Positions 12,995-26,587 of a stretch of 64,000 nt of DNA are shown piece after piece. Within the stretch, counting starts at the first letter, position 1, and each line of letters starts with the position of its first letter. The notes beneath the pieces are model-generated. The model saw only the letters and a list, made by a program, of their open reading frames with translations, searched no databases and was not told the origin of the DNA. Source of the DNA: Numida meleagris (lineage: Eukaryota > Chordata > Aves > Galliformes > Numididae); NCBI RefSeq assembly GCF_002078875.1, contig NC_034420.1, forward strand, positions 5,765,814 to 5,829,813. The letters run 5' to 3'. The translations under genes were made by a program, and so were the position numbers.

Positions 12995-15900
12995 ATCAAC
13001 CAAAGCAGAATTTATTTGCCACATAAACATAGTTTGTAACATCACAAAGAGATGATGAATGAATTGTGTTAAATGTTCAGTATAAAACAGCTTTTGGTAC
13101 GAACACTCCTTACAGTGAGGATATCATTCTCTCTTATTAACATTCAAAGAAAATTCACACATGAATAGCTAAGGACTTCTGTAAGCTGTGTGGAATGAAA
13201 ACATGAATGCAAGTCTAAGAAATAGGTGCAGAGTCTTTTCCCTTTCATGTCACTCTTTGGTACTGGTCTTGTGCAGTTCCACTGACTAATAGTGAAAAGA
13301 CCACAATCCTCAGCAGCAGAATCTCTGATCTGGTTGCTTAAAGCTCAAGAAAACTGCAGAATTTGTTGTGCAATTGCACATTCTTGCACAATGGCAATGA
13401 CAAACAAAGAGTTTCACCTTTCAGAAGTTTGTAAGCAACTACTGTTTTTAGCTCCAGAACATGATGATGGACAGCAAAAGTTTTAAAATTCAGAGATTTT
13501 ACATGGCTTACTAATTTAGGGAGCTGTTATCCAAGTGCTGAAGCACATTTTTTCGGTAAATTCAGAAACAGGCTTAATTTTCTGGCCCATTTTAGCTGCC
13601 ATGCTAGTGGCTTTATTCCTGGTAAGTTATTACTCTACCATACCTTCCTTACTAGCAAGGTTATTACATTCCTAGCAATCCTCTATATGCTGTGTTACAT
13701 CCTAAAATAGACTTCACATCATAGCAACCTTTTTTTAATTAATCAGTAAAACTTGATTCTTTTATGGTTTAATTGAGCTCCATTTGTACAGAAAAGAAGT
13801 GAGGAACAACACAAGCTCTCTGTCCCTGAAGTGGTCAGAATTCTGAAAGGTAATAAATTAAGTACTGGTCTTTCAGTGTTGAGTCATGCAAATCATCTAA
13901 AAATAGAAAATTGTGACATAAATGGGAAATCCATGGAGGACTTTGACTTTCCTGACTTCTTCCAAGCCACTGGACCCAGCAGAGATGAGAACTTGCTACT
14001 GTACATGTTTTGTGACCTTCATGAAAATTTCTTTTGCAGATTTACTACTTGGAAAAAAAATGATCAAAATTCTAAATTGTTGGCCCACATAATAAAACAG
14101 ATGTCTGTCCTCAGCTTAAGGAAAAATGTCTCACTGAAACAACTTATCTGATTCTCCATTATCAGCACAAGACTTCAGTTCAGGGAACTGTTGTAAGCAT
14201 TGTAAGATCACTTTAAGTAATCAAAATGATCCAACGTTTTAACACCCAAAGCTTCACATGAGTATACTGCATGAATTCCAAAACTTCTTAGGCACCCAGA
14301 TTTCATTGAGCATATGATTATTAGATTCATCTTAAATCCTCATTTCTGCACTTCTGTAGATATACACTCAATCCTGACTCCTTTAACTATCGGTCAATGA
14401 CAAAGTTTAACCCCAATTATGTGAATAGTCCTCCTATTCTGGACAATACATTTCAAATCTTAGGTTTGAAACAGAGCCCAGATTTCCTATTTGAGATCTT
14501 TTATGACAAACTTTCTTTACGACCAAGAAATACAATCCTATGCAGGTAATGTGTAAGCACAAATTCCGGCCTTGCCAAGCAGCCAGCACTGAGCATCCAG
14601 TGCTTAGAGAGGATGTCAGACCCACCTAGATGCCTTCACGGCATCTCCCATGCGTCCCAGCCAAGGGCACGAAAGACAGAGCTGATACGAACAAGCCTAG
14701 GAGATGTATCTTTAATTTGCACATTTGAAATTCTGGATTGACAAATCGAATCTGCAAACCCCATTCAACTTAATTTCTCTATGGATGCAAAAAATCTACA
14801 AAAATAAAGGTCTCAGAAGACCCTACAGAGACTGTTACAAAACCTGAACTTAGTGTCAAGACTCTCAAAGGAAGGAGTAATTTTGGCTCTTTAGTTCTGG
14901 TTGATCCCTATTTCCCAATAAACAGTAATAAAAGAGCAGCCAAGGACTTTTAGACTTCTCCAATAATCCCAAGAAAAAAGCATTAGGACAGCACCAGGAG
15001 ACTTTAGTGATAACTCTGTTGTCAGTCCAATGCATTCCTTCAGCAATATACTCTCATTTAGGAGATGAATTGGAATCCCATAAGGAAATATTGCTAATTA
15101 CGCTTTAGGAGTGTAATTTTATAACCATTCTTAAATCTAAACATAAACAGTTTTCATAAGATCATCAAATATTTGAGCTACAACTGGAATCTGTGTCACC
15201 TTCAGAGGTGTTCTTTATTATTTATGACCGAATCTCTTCTGCTCATACATCACCGGTACACCACTTGCATTTTCATCACTGCTCTGAAGCAACTAGTAAA
15301 TCATGCCCATATTTCTCACACCATTCTCTGTTCTTGAAACCTGAATTAAATGTGAAGAATAGAAACTGCACTCATGCATTCTTAAAAGCCCAGCACAATC
15401 ATAACTCAAATACTTTCTTCCATTTTTTTCTGTTAAAATCAAGCTGGCAAACTTGTGACTCATCAAAGCAATTTTCTGATATGGTGCTCCGAGCCATTCC
15501 CACTGGGGGAGTGGGCCTTGGGATCCACCACCAGCAAATGAGGATGCTGCCTGCAAACGTATCAGTTAATGGATATTTAATCAAATGGAAGCACTTCTCA
15601 TCAGTATGTGTGGTTTTCCTTTTATATCTAAAAGGCTGATATGTATCCCCTTCAGGCCCCTCCCAGCATGGTTTTCCTCAATGGGGATTCCCAGAGCAGG
15701 GATGTTGTGGGCTGCCACAGCATTAGAGAAGGCACAGAAGAGAAGGTGCTGGCAAGAGCTGCAAGCACTGAGTGCTCCCTGTGCAGGAGGCCTGGGCTGA
15801 GCACTGAGCGCAGCTCAGCATGCCTTGCTCTCAGTCTGCTTGGCTCAGGCCTTCCTCCAGCTAAATAGGGAAAGTGGGATAAAAGAAACAAAGTGGTCAC

Positions 15901-18870
15901 CAGTCATTTGCCTCTAGCTTGTTAGCACTGAGTATTAATAGCTTCAGCACAGTACTGCCCCAAGGAAACTTGAAAATATCAGTGTTAAATATTAAAATGG
16001 TGATTCAGCTCCCTGGTATTTGCTTCCCTTGTATTTGTGGGTCTACACAATAAAAAACAACATTTAGAATATGTGGCAACAAAAGAGCAGATTGAAAGGC
16101 TGGACAGTCAGGGTGGCTTTCCAGGAGTTTGTACTAATGCATATCTTGCAAAAACTGCATATATGCTACATGTTGAAAGACTGCGTAAAAGACTATTTCT
16201 CACAAGGCAATGCTTTATGTCAGATGAGATGTCTGTGCACATTTGGTGTGTATTTTCATTAGGCATCAGCTTTTGAAAATAGGACATCTGCTGAGCAAGC
16301 TGCTCTTGACATGAATATTGAGTATCTACCAATATATCAATTCACCACCACATTAAAATGCATCCCACTGTTCATCTCTAAGACCTGATGGTCAGCTGAA
16401 TAGGAACTTGACTTCTCAAATACAATTATCCTCTTAAATTCTCCTTTCTGAGAGCTAGTCATACACTTCATTCCACAGGGAAGGCAAAAACAGTACAGAA
16501 CTTTGAGCAGTCAGTTACAGCAGTTGGTGAAGAGACTCCAGGCTAAGTTTATTGGTGCTGCGAGTAAAGAACTGAACTACAAAATGATTTTTTTTCCGTT
16601 AGAGAACGATCTAACAAGGACAGCTGAAAACAATTACTTCAAAGTATAAACAAGTTAAATAGATTCAAGAGGAGAAGCAAATAAAAATCCCCCAAAGTTA
16701 CTGAAATGGAAGTCAACACTTTCACATATGTGACTAAGATAATTCAGATTAAATGATGCACTAATTGTAAGTCCATTCAATATCAATTGCTTGTAAAAGT
16801 GCACTGAATGCAAGCGGCAGAAGACAGCAAAAGATGCATTCCCCCAGGCGGTTGTTAAACCCTGGGCTGCTCTCAGACCTTCCCAGGTCCCCAGAGAGAA
16901 GCTGTCGCAGTGGGGGGGTAGCTCCTGTTTTGATCCCTACCTCCACTACCACAGCTGGAGTCTAAGCACAAGAGGAGCTCTTGGTTCCTCACACAGAAGA
17001 GCTGGAAAGGTGCCTCCACTCCTGTTAGGCTGCACTTAGATCAAGGTGGTAATATAATGGATGGGCTATCATACAAGCTGTTCTCCTGCCTTTCATTCCT
17101 CCAGCTGTTCAGTTTTATTGTAGCATATAATAGCTTGATAAAATGAATCTCTGGAGCTAACAGATGGTTCAAATCCACATCCCATTTTTGCTGCAGCAGC
17201 TCACTTCCCTTATTTCCCTCTTCCACAATCGACTTGCCTTCCCTTTGCCCTTGCTCCCACGCCAGATAACACTTCTTCCTCCTGAACTGCTTGGAGAAAA
17301 GATCTATCAGCTGAAGAGAAGACCTTGAGAAGATCCTCTGCTGCAGTGTGGCTTTAACTGCAGCTAGTTCGGGGCAGGTCACTCAAACAACTTTTTTCCT
17401 ATAGTTAGAAGCCTCACTCCTGTCCTGTGGGTGTGCGGAAGACACAAAGTGCTGAGGATCCCAGCTGAGCTCTAACATTTCTCTTAAGCAAACAGATGGC
17501 AAGTTGGGACAAGAGTAAGCACTAAGGCAGAGAGGAGGCTTTGTACCAGGATCCTGATGTCACAAAGGGGCAGAGCATAAACATGGGATTTACTTGTTAA
17601 AAATTTCATTTAAAGGCACTTCAATATGGTCATGCATTTTTGTCGTATCTTTCCTCATCCAAGAGTTCCAACAGTCTTGGAATCAGCCCTGTCAAGTTTA
17701 AATTAAGTTTAAAATTACGTATGGACAGCCGAACACATGTTCTTATATTTACTACCAGGACATTTATCTTCCAAACAGATTATCTTTACAGTTTTTGAGG
17801 AGGGTTAAATAAATATTTGTATATCTTTGATTTTAGCAAGAGGAAAATGAAATGTACTTGGGTTATAACAGAGGAATTACAGTACAACTATTACTCCCTA
17901 ATTAATTCTGTCTGTGAGTAAATCAAAGCTCTAATTATAGACACAAAATCTGCTCAATATTGTGGAATATTTATGCAAAATACTATTCCTAGCACTTATC
18001 AGCTAAAATATAATGTCTCACTAGAGCTGAAGCAGCAATTTTAAAAGGAATGTCATCTTTCTTTGCCATTTCTTTATAGCTCAATACATGGAAAATGCCT
18101 GATGAGAGTACAATTCCATTTTTTTAAGTACTTGGTAAATCCCAACTGACAACTGGTTCAATTCTTCCTTTAAGAAACATCTGTCTTCATTTAAAGGAAA
18201 TAAAAAAGGCCTAGAAGCCCCTAAATTGGCATTTCTCTTACTACTACGAATTGATGTCCTCTAGCTCCAAAGCTGTCACCGCCCTCTGAAAAATGGTGTC
18301 TGACCATCATCCCCACATGCCATACAAAGCACAAGTACCCTGTAGCTTGTAATTCATATTTCCATCACACCATTAAATAATAACTCCTAATAACATCCCT
18401 AATCCTGAAAGTTGGTCTAGCTAGGAAGACTAGAATCTACTCTGTTGAATTCAGTGAGTTGAAGTTACCCAGCTTTTCTGACAAAAACAGATGACTTGTT
18501 CACCAACTGTATTGCTGGAGATGGTGAAGAAGAAAGGCACTGACATGCAGATTCTTTCACTGTGGAATGCTCTGCTTTTATTTCCAAGGGCTTTAAGTGA
18601 TTCTGTGCAGTGGGACTATGACAATTTCTTGTTAGAAAAAAAAGCTAGTTAGAAAAGCAAGTAAACTTCAGTCACCAGCAATCAGACAGCCTAATTTTAT
18701 TTCATGGAAATTCAGAGCGAGCAAATACCAAACAGGCTACTGACTAGCTCTGACATTCACTTTTATACAACACTGTGGCAAGCATCTGATCAGACATCAT
18801 AATAAACCCAGAACAGAGGCAGAGTGCACTAAAAAAAAAGTATTAGCAAGATGGCATGAATCTGTTTTTT
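12995..18870. other. Unique sequence, no gene recognised
   Basis: Plus-strand frames of 106 codons (13831-14151) and 148 codons (15193-15639) and a minus-strand frame of 113 codons (17041-17382) occur here. None contains a domain or motif I recognise and their composition is chance-like. A minus-strand segment starting near 15555 has a CAG acceptor and is open in two frames, but no good donor follows. The GC-richer patches at 15640-15860 and 16840-17030 show no repeat-family signature. Confidence 0.45.
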
Positions 18871-18950
18871 CAAAGGTTAATGAATATTTCCACTAGTTCT
18901 GCATCTTCCACAAAGGGTAATGAATATTTTCTGTAGATCTGCATCTTCCT
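18871..18950. repeat. 40-bp tandem duplication, two copies
   Basis: 18871-18910 and 18911-18950 are adjacent 40-bp copies that agree at 34 of 40 positions by eye. Both start CAAAGG, contain TAATGAATATTT and end in CTGCATCTTCC. The divergence shows an old local duplication rather than an active satellite. Confidence 0.9.
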
Positions 18951-18983
18951 TTAAAAGAAAGGTGGATACAAGTCTCTGCTAAC

Positions 18984-19194
18984 CTTTAAGGTAACTTGAA
19001 GAAGATATATCACAGAAACACAATGATTTGATGAAGCACAATAACTGCTGCTGATCTAGGAGTATTTTAGGTTGTTTTAATCTGGCTTCAGCTTTAAACA
19101 CAGTTTCAAAGTGAGTGTGATAATGATCACTTCGCTTTGAAGCTTCTTCACCTACTCTTGATAGTCTGGCCTCCCATTCATTTTGCACAAACGT
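18984..19194 (-). other. Candidate coding exon, minus strand (unidentified)
   Basis: On the minus strand a pyrimidine-rich acceptor (TGTGTTTTCTAG) is followed by 211 bases open in one frame, ending at AAAG before GTTAGC, a weak to moderate donor. The 70 residues are rich in charged and helix-forming amino acids (NEWEARLSRVGEEASKRSD, then KAEARLKQPKILLDQQQ). That is unlike most chance frames in this window, which are rich in Ser, Cys, Leu and Phe. The acceptor leaves the frame at a codon boundary, compatible with the end of the candidate exon at 20613-20758. I do not recognise the protein. A chance open frame of this length is possible. Confidence 0.25.
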
Positions 19195-19365
19195 CTAGAA
19201 AACACAGCCTATTAGTCCATATGATAGTATTAGGACTGACAAAACAACTCTCACAGAGGAGTTCAAAGAAAGAGTGAATACTGCAAAAATTATCAGTTCT
19301 GGAAGACTGCAGAAAAGGGAAAACTCCAACAGAAATTCAATATAGTAATCTGCTGGAAGAATTTA

Positions 19366-19391
19366 AAACAAACAAACAAACAAAAAAAAAC
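19366..19391. repeat. (CAAA)n microsatellite
   Basis: Four or so AAAC/CAAA units run into an A-rich stretch. This is an ordinary short tandem repeat. Confidence 0.85.
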
Positions 19392-20302
19392 AATCACAGC
19401 ACAGGACTGCATTTATCTGTTTCAGCTACAAGTACCAGGCTAGACTAAAGAGGCATGCTAGGAAATGGAAGTATTACAGTACGAGCAGTACGTTAGGAAA
19501 TTCATTAATTGTAATTCCAGAGATGAGTGGGGAAATCATAATAAGGGAAACCTTAACATTTTTAGCATGAAATATGACCCTGAGTAATCTTTGTCATCTT
19601 TAAAAACAGCTAGATTTCTTAGTTTTTGCTACACATCCTATATATGGGAAGGGAGAAATATGTGCAATGCTTACATATATATACATATAAAAATACACAG
19701 AGTTCATTGCTCCTTGCAGATAGGGGAAAACTTGAGGCTGATATGCTCAATCCCTTCCTAACTTTGGCAAAGAAAATGGAGCAAAATAACTGCATTTTAA
19801 TGGTGAGAAAATTAGCTTTGTTTACTCTCAGCCTTCTCTGATGCCAGAGGCTGAAGACACTCTAGAGAAAGGGGGAAGAGTGAAACAAAGCAGTTTCAGC
19901 AGCTTCATCCTCTGCAGTGGGATCATACTGGGAGCAACCCAGCAGATTCAAAGCTGATTCTTTCTATTTTGAGTCGCCATCCTCTTGTACACCAAAGGAA
20001 ACAAAAAGTGTTGTGCTAAATCATGTAGTATCCTCATCAGTGAAAAAGCTGGTGGGCATTTGGAGTCTTTATCTTACTGCAGTCAGTGAACAAACTCGAG
20101 ATCAGAAACCTGTTTTTCCAAACACTTTGTGTTCATTACAATGCAGAGGACTCGTTTCAGAAAAGGGACAGTATCAAGAAAATTGGGTTACCTAGCTGAG
20201 GTATGGAAATCATAAATTCTTTCTGACAACTCCAGTTTGCCGCATTAAGCCCAGATAGAGATACAAGTGCAAACTGATGAGGTATCATCTCTATAACTTA
20301 TG

Positions 20303-20317
20303 TATTTATTTATTTAT
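20303..20317. repeat. Short (ATTT)n tract
   Basis: Three to four TATT units in tandem form a minor simple repeat with no other feature attached. Confidence 0.7.
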
Positions 20318-20612
20318 GCAGTCCGTATATTTAGCTTTCCTAACACAGTTAAATCAAGAATGCTAATGAACACAAGGAATCTCCTGAGTCAGTCAGTCTT
20401 CTTAATACATTTTCAGAGTTCTATCTTCCTCCAGTATTAAAATTTCTGTTTATAGTGTAAATGCTATCAATTATGAAAATAATGAGGAAACAAATACATT
20501 TTTTTCACCTTTAAATACATAAATAATCTTAATAACACACCAAATGCTGATGAGTGATGTTTATCTTCCGGTACAAATTTGCTAATAGTATGCACTAGAA
20601 AATAACATTAAC

Positions 20613-20758
20613 ATAAGTTTGCAATTTAAACTCTTGTTCTCTAGTGTGAGACTGGAAAATTTTGACTACTCTTAAACGAAGACTCTCTGACTTTCCTGAT
20701 TTCATCATTATCTGCTGAAAATACTGATGTTTCCAAAGTGAAGAATGAGGAGATGGGT
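20613..20758 (-). other. Candidate coding exon, minus strand (unidentified)
   Basis: A good acceptor on the minus strand (TTTCTATTTCCCAG) is followed by 146 bases open in one frame (2 bases plus 48 codons), with a run of charged residues (SESLRLRVVKIFQSHTREQE). The proposed end at TAT before GTTAAT is a weak donor and is the weak point of the call. If real, it ends at a codon boundary and would splice in frame to 18984-19194 across a 1.4-kb intron. No domain is recognised. Confidence 0.2.
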
Positions 20759-20817
20759 CTGGGAAATAGAAATGGAAACAAAGGTTTAAAGACAAGTATT
20801 TGGAAACTGATACAGGA

Positions 20818-23800
20818 GGTTTAATCAAAATGCTTCTATGTCAAACATAGTTAGAAAATAATAGAGTTGGCACCCCGACAACTTCTGGAACTTCATTTGA
20901 GGCTTTCTTGTTTCAGTAAACAGCACGGCACTGCTGGAACTCCAGCGGTGCTTCTTTCACAAGCTCATTTTCTATTCTTATAACAATGCACCTTAATTCC
21001 AATTTGATGAGTATTCCTGCCAGCAACACATTTTCATTTTCCTAAACCTCTGTCTGGGGATTTCTCAGAGCTGACGGTGCTGTTTTAGGGCCAATTTCTT
21101 GCAGTCATTGCTACCTACTCCCATCCACACAGCCTTGCCAAGATGCACAGTTCACGCTATGATTATGTCCTGACCGGGTCTAAATTAATTCCTTCTACTT
21201 GAGTTTTGCTGCTACAACCTCAAATTTTAGTAACTGTGTCCCCAGGGAACTTTATTATATCATCCATTCTATTACGGGGACAAAAATAGCTTTACTTCCT
21301 CATAAATGCTGATTAAAGCTTCTGAAAAGTTAGAAGGGTCACGATTATAAGTTCATTTTAGGTCCATTTAGAATCATGAACATCCATTTTTATGAGCTAG
21401 AGTAACTCTAAGTTAGAACGTTCGTTAGGTCTCCAAAAAAAAAAAGTAATTAAAAATAATAGCAAATAAAAATAATAAAATTAAATTAAAAAATTTAAAG
21501 AATTGATATTTTTAAAAGTAGAACGAATGATGTTCAAAAGATGCTTTGTTGTACTGTTTTAATAGATACTGAGTTCTTTGACTTCTGTACCATAAAATTC
21601 CCCTTATTTTTAAACTTATTTTCTGCACATTCTGTCTTTCTGTTGTCCTGCTCTTACTAGACTTAACATTGATAATTTGTTCTCAGAATCCTCTTCCCTA
21701 CCTCTGTTTTATCTCCTTTTTATTTCTGCAGTTTTCTGTCAAGAATTGCAATCCTAACGTCCCTCGCAGTGCCTCCTGCATGTTTTCATTCTATTTTCAT
21801 TTCTGTAACATCCCTAGACCAGCAATGCTTTGCTCAGAGAGGCCATATTCCTCAGTGATGGTTATTACATCTCCCCAGCTTCTACATTCAGTGACAAGCA
21901 AGACTTGGTCAAATGCACAACTTCAGCTTTCAAGTCTGCCAAAAATCTAAGACAAAAAAAGTAAAATTACACCTCATATGTATACATATGATGCCTTCAG
22001 AGTGATCTAACAACCATACAGCACATACAGCTACAGATAATAGCAAGCAGAAACCCAGGGCCAGCCCGAAGCCACTTGGGTCTGCCATGCCAGCAAAAAC
22101 ATGTACCAGCCAAAGTACTGATTCTGAGGTCCACCCAAAGGTCAACCACATGAGTACTCTGCTGTATGTGTAGAACCTTGCAAAAGCTGAAAAATGTAGC
22201 CAAATAAAGGATTGTCTGGACAATTCTTCAGCATCGGTGGCTCTTAAACTTACTCTTGTATGGTCTGCTAGAGGACTTGGGCTGTGTAACAGTGCACATG
22301 AGAAAAGGCTGCCTGTGGTAGTATGACTTTCCTGAGTTCCCACTGAGAATATTATTCATTATTTTTAAAAAAATCTAATATATACATACATCACAGCTAA
22401 AGAGCAACAGCTTTGGTTCCTTGATATGTGTTTTTCATAACACTGATTTTGAACATTAAGTTTCATTTTCCAGAGTTTAGCCACATTAAATACCATAAAA
22501 CTGTCTAACATTTCCCACCACTAATCCTTTTACCTAACTTTTAATAGGGTTTTAAATCTTTATTAAACTTTGATATTTAATATATTTGATATTCTGCTGG
22601 ATGCAAAATTTTCACTCTAATTATTTTACTGGCAACATGTGCATTCAGTAAATTGGAATCCTCTAACTAGGGTTACAATGTATTAATAAGCCGAAATCTC
22701 TTGGCCCTGATGTTTAATTCATTGTTTTTTATTAGTATATTTCCAGGAGAATATTTGATTTGTATGTATCAAGCACACCAACCACACAGCTTCACACTCA
22801 GGATGCATTTCATTAAGTGTAATCTCTAGTAATGAATCTTTTCAAATCTCTCATACAAAACACTCCTCCCTTCTTTTCATTCCACCTCACATGTTTCTCA
22901 AGAAACTTAATCAAATTTATTAGGAAGGAAGCTAAAAAGTCCCTTTGTGGTATTAAGTATCAATCTTTGCTGTGTATAGATTTCAATTCATCCCATGTTC
23001 TATCATTATTCCACCAGCAAGATTTTAGGCATAAAGTGGGCTAAAGGAATGCTTTGCCCCTCACCTGCAGTATCTGGCAATTGCTGTAGTATTTACTAGC
23101 AAGCATGAGGCTGTTATCAAGTTCTCTCTCTCAGAGGGCTAACTGCCTTCATACTATTAATTATCTCTTTATTTCTTGCATATCATGAAGCTGCAAAGGA
23201 GGTGCAGTATTAAAATAATAAGAAAATGATCTTTTAGGAGAAATACAGTTTCTCGCTAAGGCATAAATACTGTAATAAAGGAAATTAATCATCTATTTAT
23301 TTACAGCACGTTTAACATTTCCATGGTTTTGTGTATCAAGTGTTGATTACAGAATTATTAGAGTCTGTTTTCAGCTAATCTGTTTTTAATGAATGTGTGC
23401 TTGCCAACCTGGTGTCCCCATCTCCACCAATTTTACTTCATTCGCAATATTTTAAATTTACTGTGTGCCAAACTGTAGGGGAAAAAAGCTCATAAAATTG
23501 AAGAAAAGTAGTTAAAGTATTTTTGAAGTCCCACTATAAAGCTTTAATTAAGGAAATCATTTAAGCATGTGCCTGATTTTATGCCAAGGCTAAGCATATG
23601 TGAAATTAGTCTTAAACATTATGTTGAATTGGACTCCATGTACCATTAACAGTTTAAATTGAATTGCAACAAAATAGTCAGCTATGTTATACAACTTTTG
23701 TTTTCAGTAAGTCATCAATTTTTAAGTCAGGTGAATCAGTACAGCTAAAATCCCACTAAACAGTCAAGACAAACGATCACAGCAGTAAAAAGAGTACTTG

Positions 23801-25974
23801 TGCTCGCTGATGGGATATCTGGTGCATTGCTTTCCGTAATAAAAAGTCAATAGAGCAAGAATTCCTGAGGGAATTCTTGAGGACAACAGAACACTAGATT
23901 CAAAAAAGAACTGAAAAGCTTAGGTGCTATTTCAGCAGTGCAGTAAACGAAAAGAGAAGATATTCAGCAGCCTTTTGCTCTTCTGTTCTAGATCTGTGCC
24001 AGCCCAGCTTCTCAGAAAAACTATTTTGATAGATACAACAAATAACACAGGGCAACTAAGGACTCTCCAGTCATGTGAATGCAGACAGATCCCCAGGCCA
24101 TCACGAAAGCAGGGGTAAAAGCAGGGGGCTGAAGCTGCTGGGAGAAGTCCAAGACAGGAAAACTGCCAGTGGTTATTTAGGCCTCTTTTAGGGAAATGGT
24201 AATAACAGAGTAAAACTTCTACAGCATCTTGGAAAATTGAGTTCAATGTCTTGGCCCATTTTTTCAAAACAGTGTAGCATTATGGTAGATGGTCACATGA
24301 TTACTTACTACATCAGAAAAGAAAAAAAAAACCCCTAACATTCCTGATATGGTGTTATCTTTGAAACGTGTCCTCATTTTGCATAGCTAATTTAGTCTCA
24401 GAGGAAAACTTTCTTCCACAGTGAGGAGAGGTAAAAACAAGATAAAGAAAAAAACATCCAGTAATTTCTTTTCCAGAAAGAAAAGCCATAGGGTTAGCAG
24501 CTGGGAGCCATGCAGCCAAGAGAAAACAATTTTAATTCCAAGTCTGCATGTATCTGAGATTATTACTTTTAGATTCTCTGGTTAGACTCGGGCTTTTGAA
24601 ACAGATTGGTTGGAATAAAGGGTTAATATGGAATGGGTCACAAATGTGTTTCTCCCATTGAGAAGAAGCTGTGGTTTGAAAGCTGTTGCCCTGCATTGGT
24701 ATGATCTCTCATCTTTCAAAGATAAATTTCTGAGTTAGTATTTTAAATACTTGCGGGTTTTTTTTTCAAGTCACTTGACTATGAGTTTGGCAGATTCCTT
24801 ACTATTTGCTTGGAGACTCATAGTGAGATTCTACAGAACATGACCAGTGTCTGGAGGCCTCCTCTAGAAGTCGAACAGCGTAAAAGCACTCAAGGCTGTT
24901 GTTCTGATGGCTGCCACAGCCTGACCAGAAGCATAAATTAAGCTGAATTGCAGACACTGATGATACTTCTTTTTTAATCATATCACAAGCTCCTAGAAGG
25001 CCAAGTTACGAACAAAGCCAACACCAGGACCTGTATCAAGTGTGCTATCAAATCCATCTTATTTCTCCCAAGAAATGATCTCTGCAAGAAAACATTTTCC
25101 ACCTTTTGCATCTGTTTGCTGTCACATCAGTGCTTTCATTTTCAGTGATACAACAGCAAAAGAAATGGAAAGATAATTTACTGATAAGCAAAAGATTATA
25201 AGCTAAAGATACATATTTATGAAAGTAAACCCTCCAAAACATCTAACTCTTCGGGTGACTTGTGAAACCAGGGTAATCAAATCGGTCTCATTTGATTTGA
25301 TTGAAACATTTAATATACTTTTGCCCTCACAAAGAAGAATAAAATTAGCAAGTGCATTTATTAATTCACAAAAGAAGCACTTAGATTTAAGTGGCATATG
25401 GCTGTGCCAAAATACGGCAGATCTGATGACCTGACCTATGATTAAAATGATGAGCAATATTCGTTTACACTTTTTTTAATGATAAATCTTTTTATCCTTT
25501 TGTTAGAAAGACAAGAGGTTAGCTCATGTACTTAAAACAGCATTATCTCATCCAGAGGACAAAGCCAAGATACAAGAGAAGGAAACCTTACTTTTGGATG
25601 CCAAGTTACGTGAGTAAACAACTTAGAGAGAGCTCTGCATGGCAATTCAAACACATGTATATTTTCTACTATTGTGCAATTAGGCTTCCCAGCTTCCTCG
25701 TACTCTGTTGTAGGAAGTAAAGGAAAGCTATTATCAAACTGACTGCACCACTCTGTTTAATGCAGCAGAACCTGATCTTGTTTGGCTAGATACAATTCCT
25801 GGGCTCTCATTTAAACACAGAAACTCCAGATTAGTATCTGCATAAATGAGCTCAGTTTCACATTCTGCTTTTGCTACACTGCAATTGCTGCTGGTAAAAC
25901 ACTATGCAAAACAGAAACCGACAAAAGCTGGTGCAAAAGGGGGACCAGGGAATTAAGAGCCCTGAAGAGGCAGC
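20818..25974. other. Unique AT-rich sequence, no gene recognised
   Basis: Several short frames occur (the longest is 137 codons on the minus strand at 21930-22343) without recognisable domains. Within it, a minus-strand stretch before 22249 has a consensus donor (GTAAGT) and is open in two frames. A CAG-GTGAGG donor lies at about 23063-23070, also on the minus strand. Neither has enough upstream support to call an exon. No repeat-family signature was seen apart from the low-complexity tract listed separately. Confidence 0.45.
21434..21520. repeat. A/T low-complexity tract
   Basis: Almost pure A and T, with an A11 run followed by AATAA- and TTAAA-like units. No unit repeats regularly enough to be a microsatellite. 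Confidence 0.85.
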
Positions 25975-26110
25975 ACATGCAGCACTGCTGCAGCACCGCA
26001 CGGTGCGGCTCTCAGGGTGAGCAGGAGCCTGAGGAGGCTCCTCTGAGGAGGAGAGGGCCTGGCACAGAGCTGAGTCGGGTGACGCGTCCCCCCACGGGGC
26101 TCAGGCCAAG
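25975..26110. other. Small GC- and CpG-richer patch with two hairpins
   Basis: This is a local GC-rich island in AT-rich surroundings with several CpGs (near 25998-26006 and 26075-26097). It holds GCACCG-CA-CGGTGC (25993-26006) and AGGAGCC-6-GGCTCCT (26023-26042). It is far too short for a typical CpG-island promoter, and no TATA box or exon was recognised beside it. Confidence 0.55.
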
Positions 26111-26587
26111 CAGAGTGCATATCGAGAAGTCAGATTTATGCAGGGGAAAATATTTAGGCCTTATAAACAAACCTACTAGACCATCAAAAAGTTCAGTATC
26201 TAAAGTGTCAGAAGCCCTAATTAAAGCTAAGTAATTAATTCTAATGTGATAGATAGTCACTGTCATTGTCTGTAATGCAGCGTCTTAATTCTGCTCACGG
26301 CACATGTGTACACAACTTCCATACATCCCACAAACCCCCCATTCTTTATTTTTCACAATTTTTTATTTATTTTTTACAGGCCTTGTTCATTTTTCTTCCT
26401 AGCAAGAACAACAGCAGCAAGCATGGATTCATGGTTCAAGCATGGTTCAGTATAAAAACTCTACAGCTTCCAATAATGAGTAAATGCTTAAGTCCTTCAC
26501 CTATCTCAATGTTAACTGCTGCCTCTGAAGACAGATATAATCAGCTTTGGGTTTCCTTTGTGATTTGTTTTTTTAAATATAAGTGAC

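Noticed and set aside
15193..15639. 148-codon plus-strand frame
   Set aside because: His/Ser/Phe-rich, no motif, no initiation or splice context, and competing minus-strand frames over the same bases.
21930..22343. 137-codon hydrophobic minus-strand frame resembling a membrane protein
   Set aside because: No conserved motif. Two frames are open over part of it and the hydrophobicity follows from base composition.
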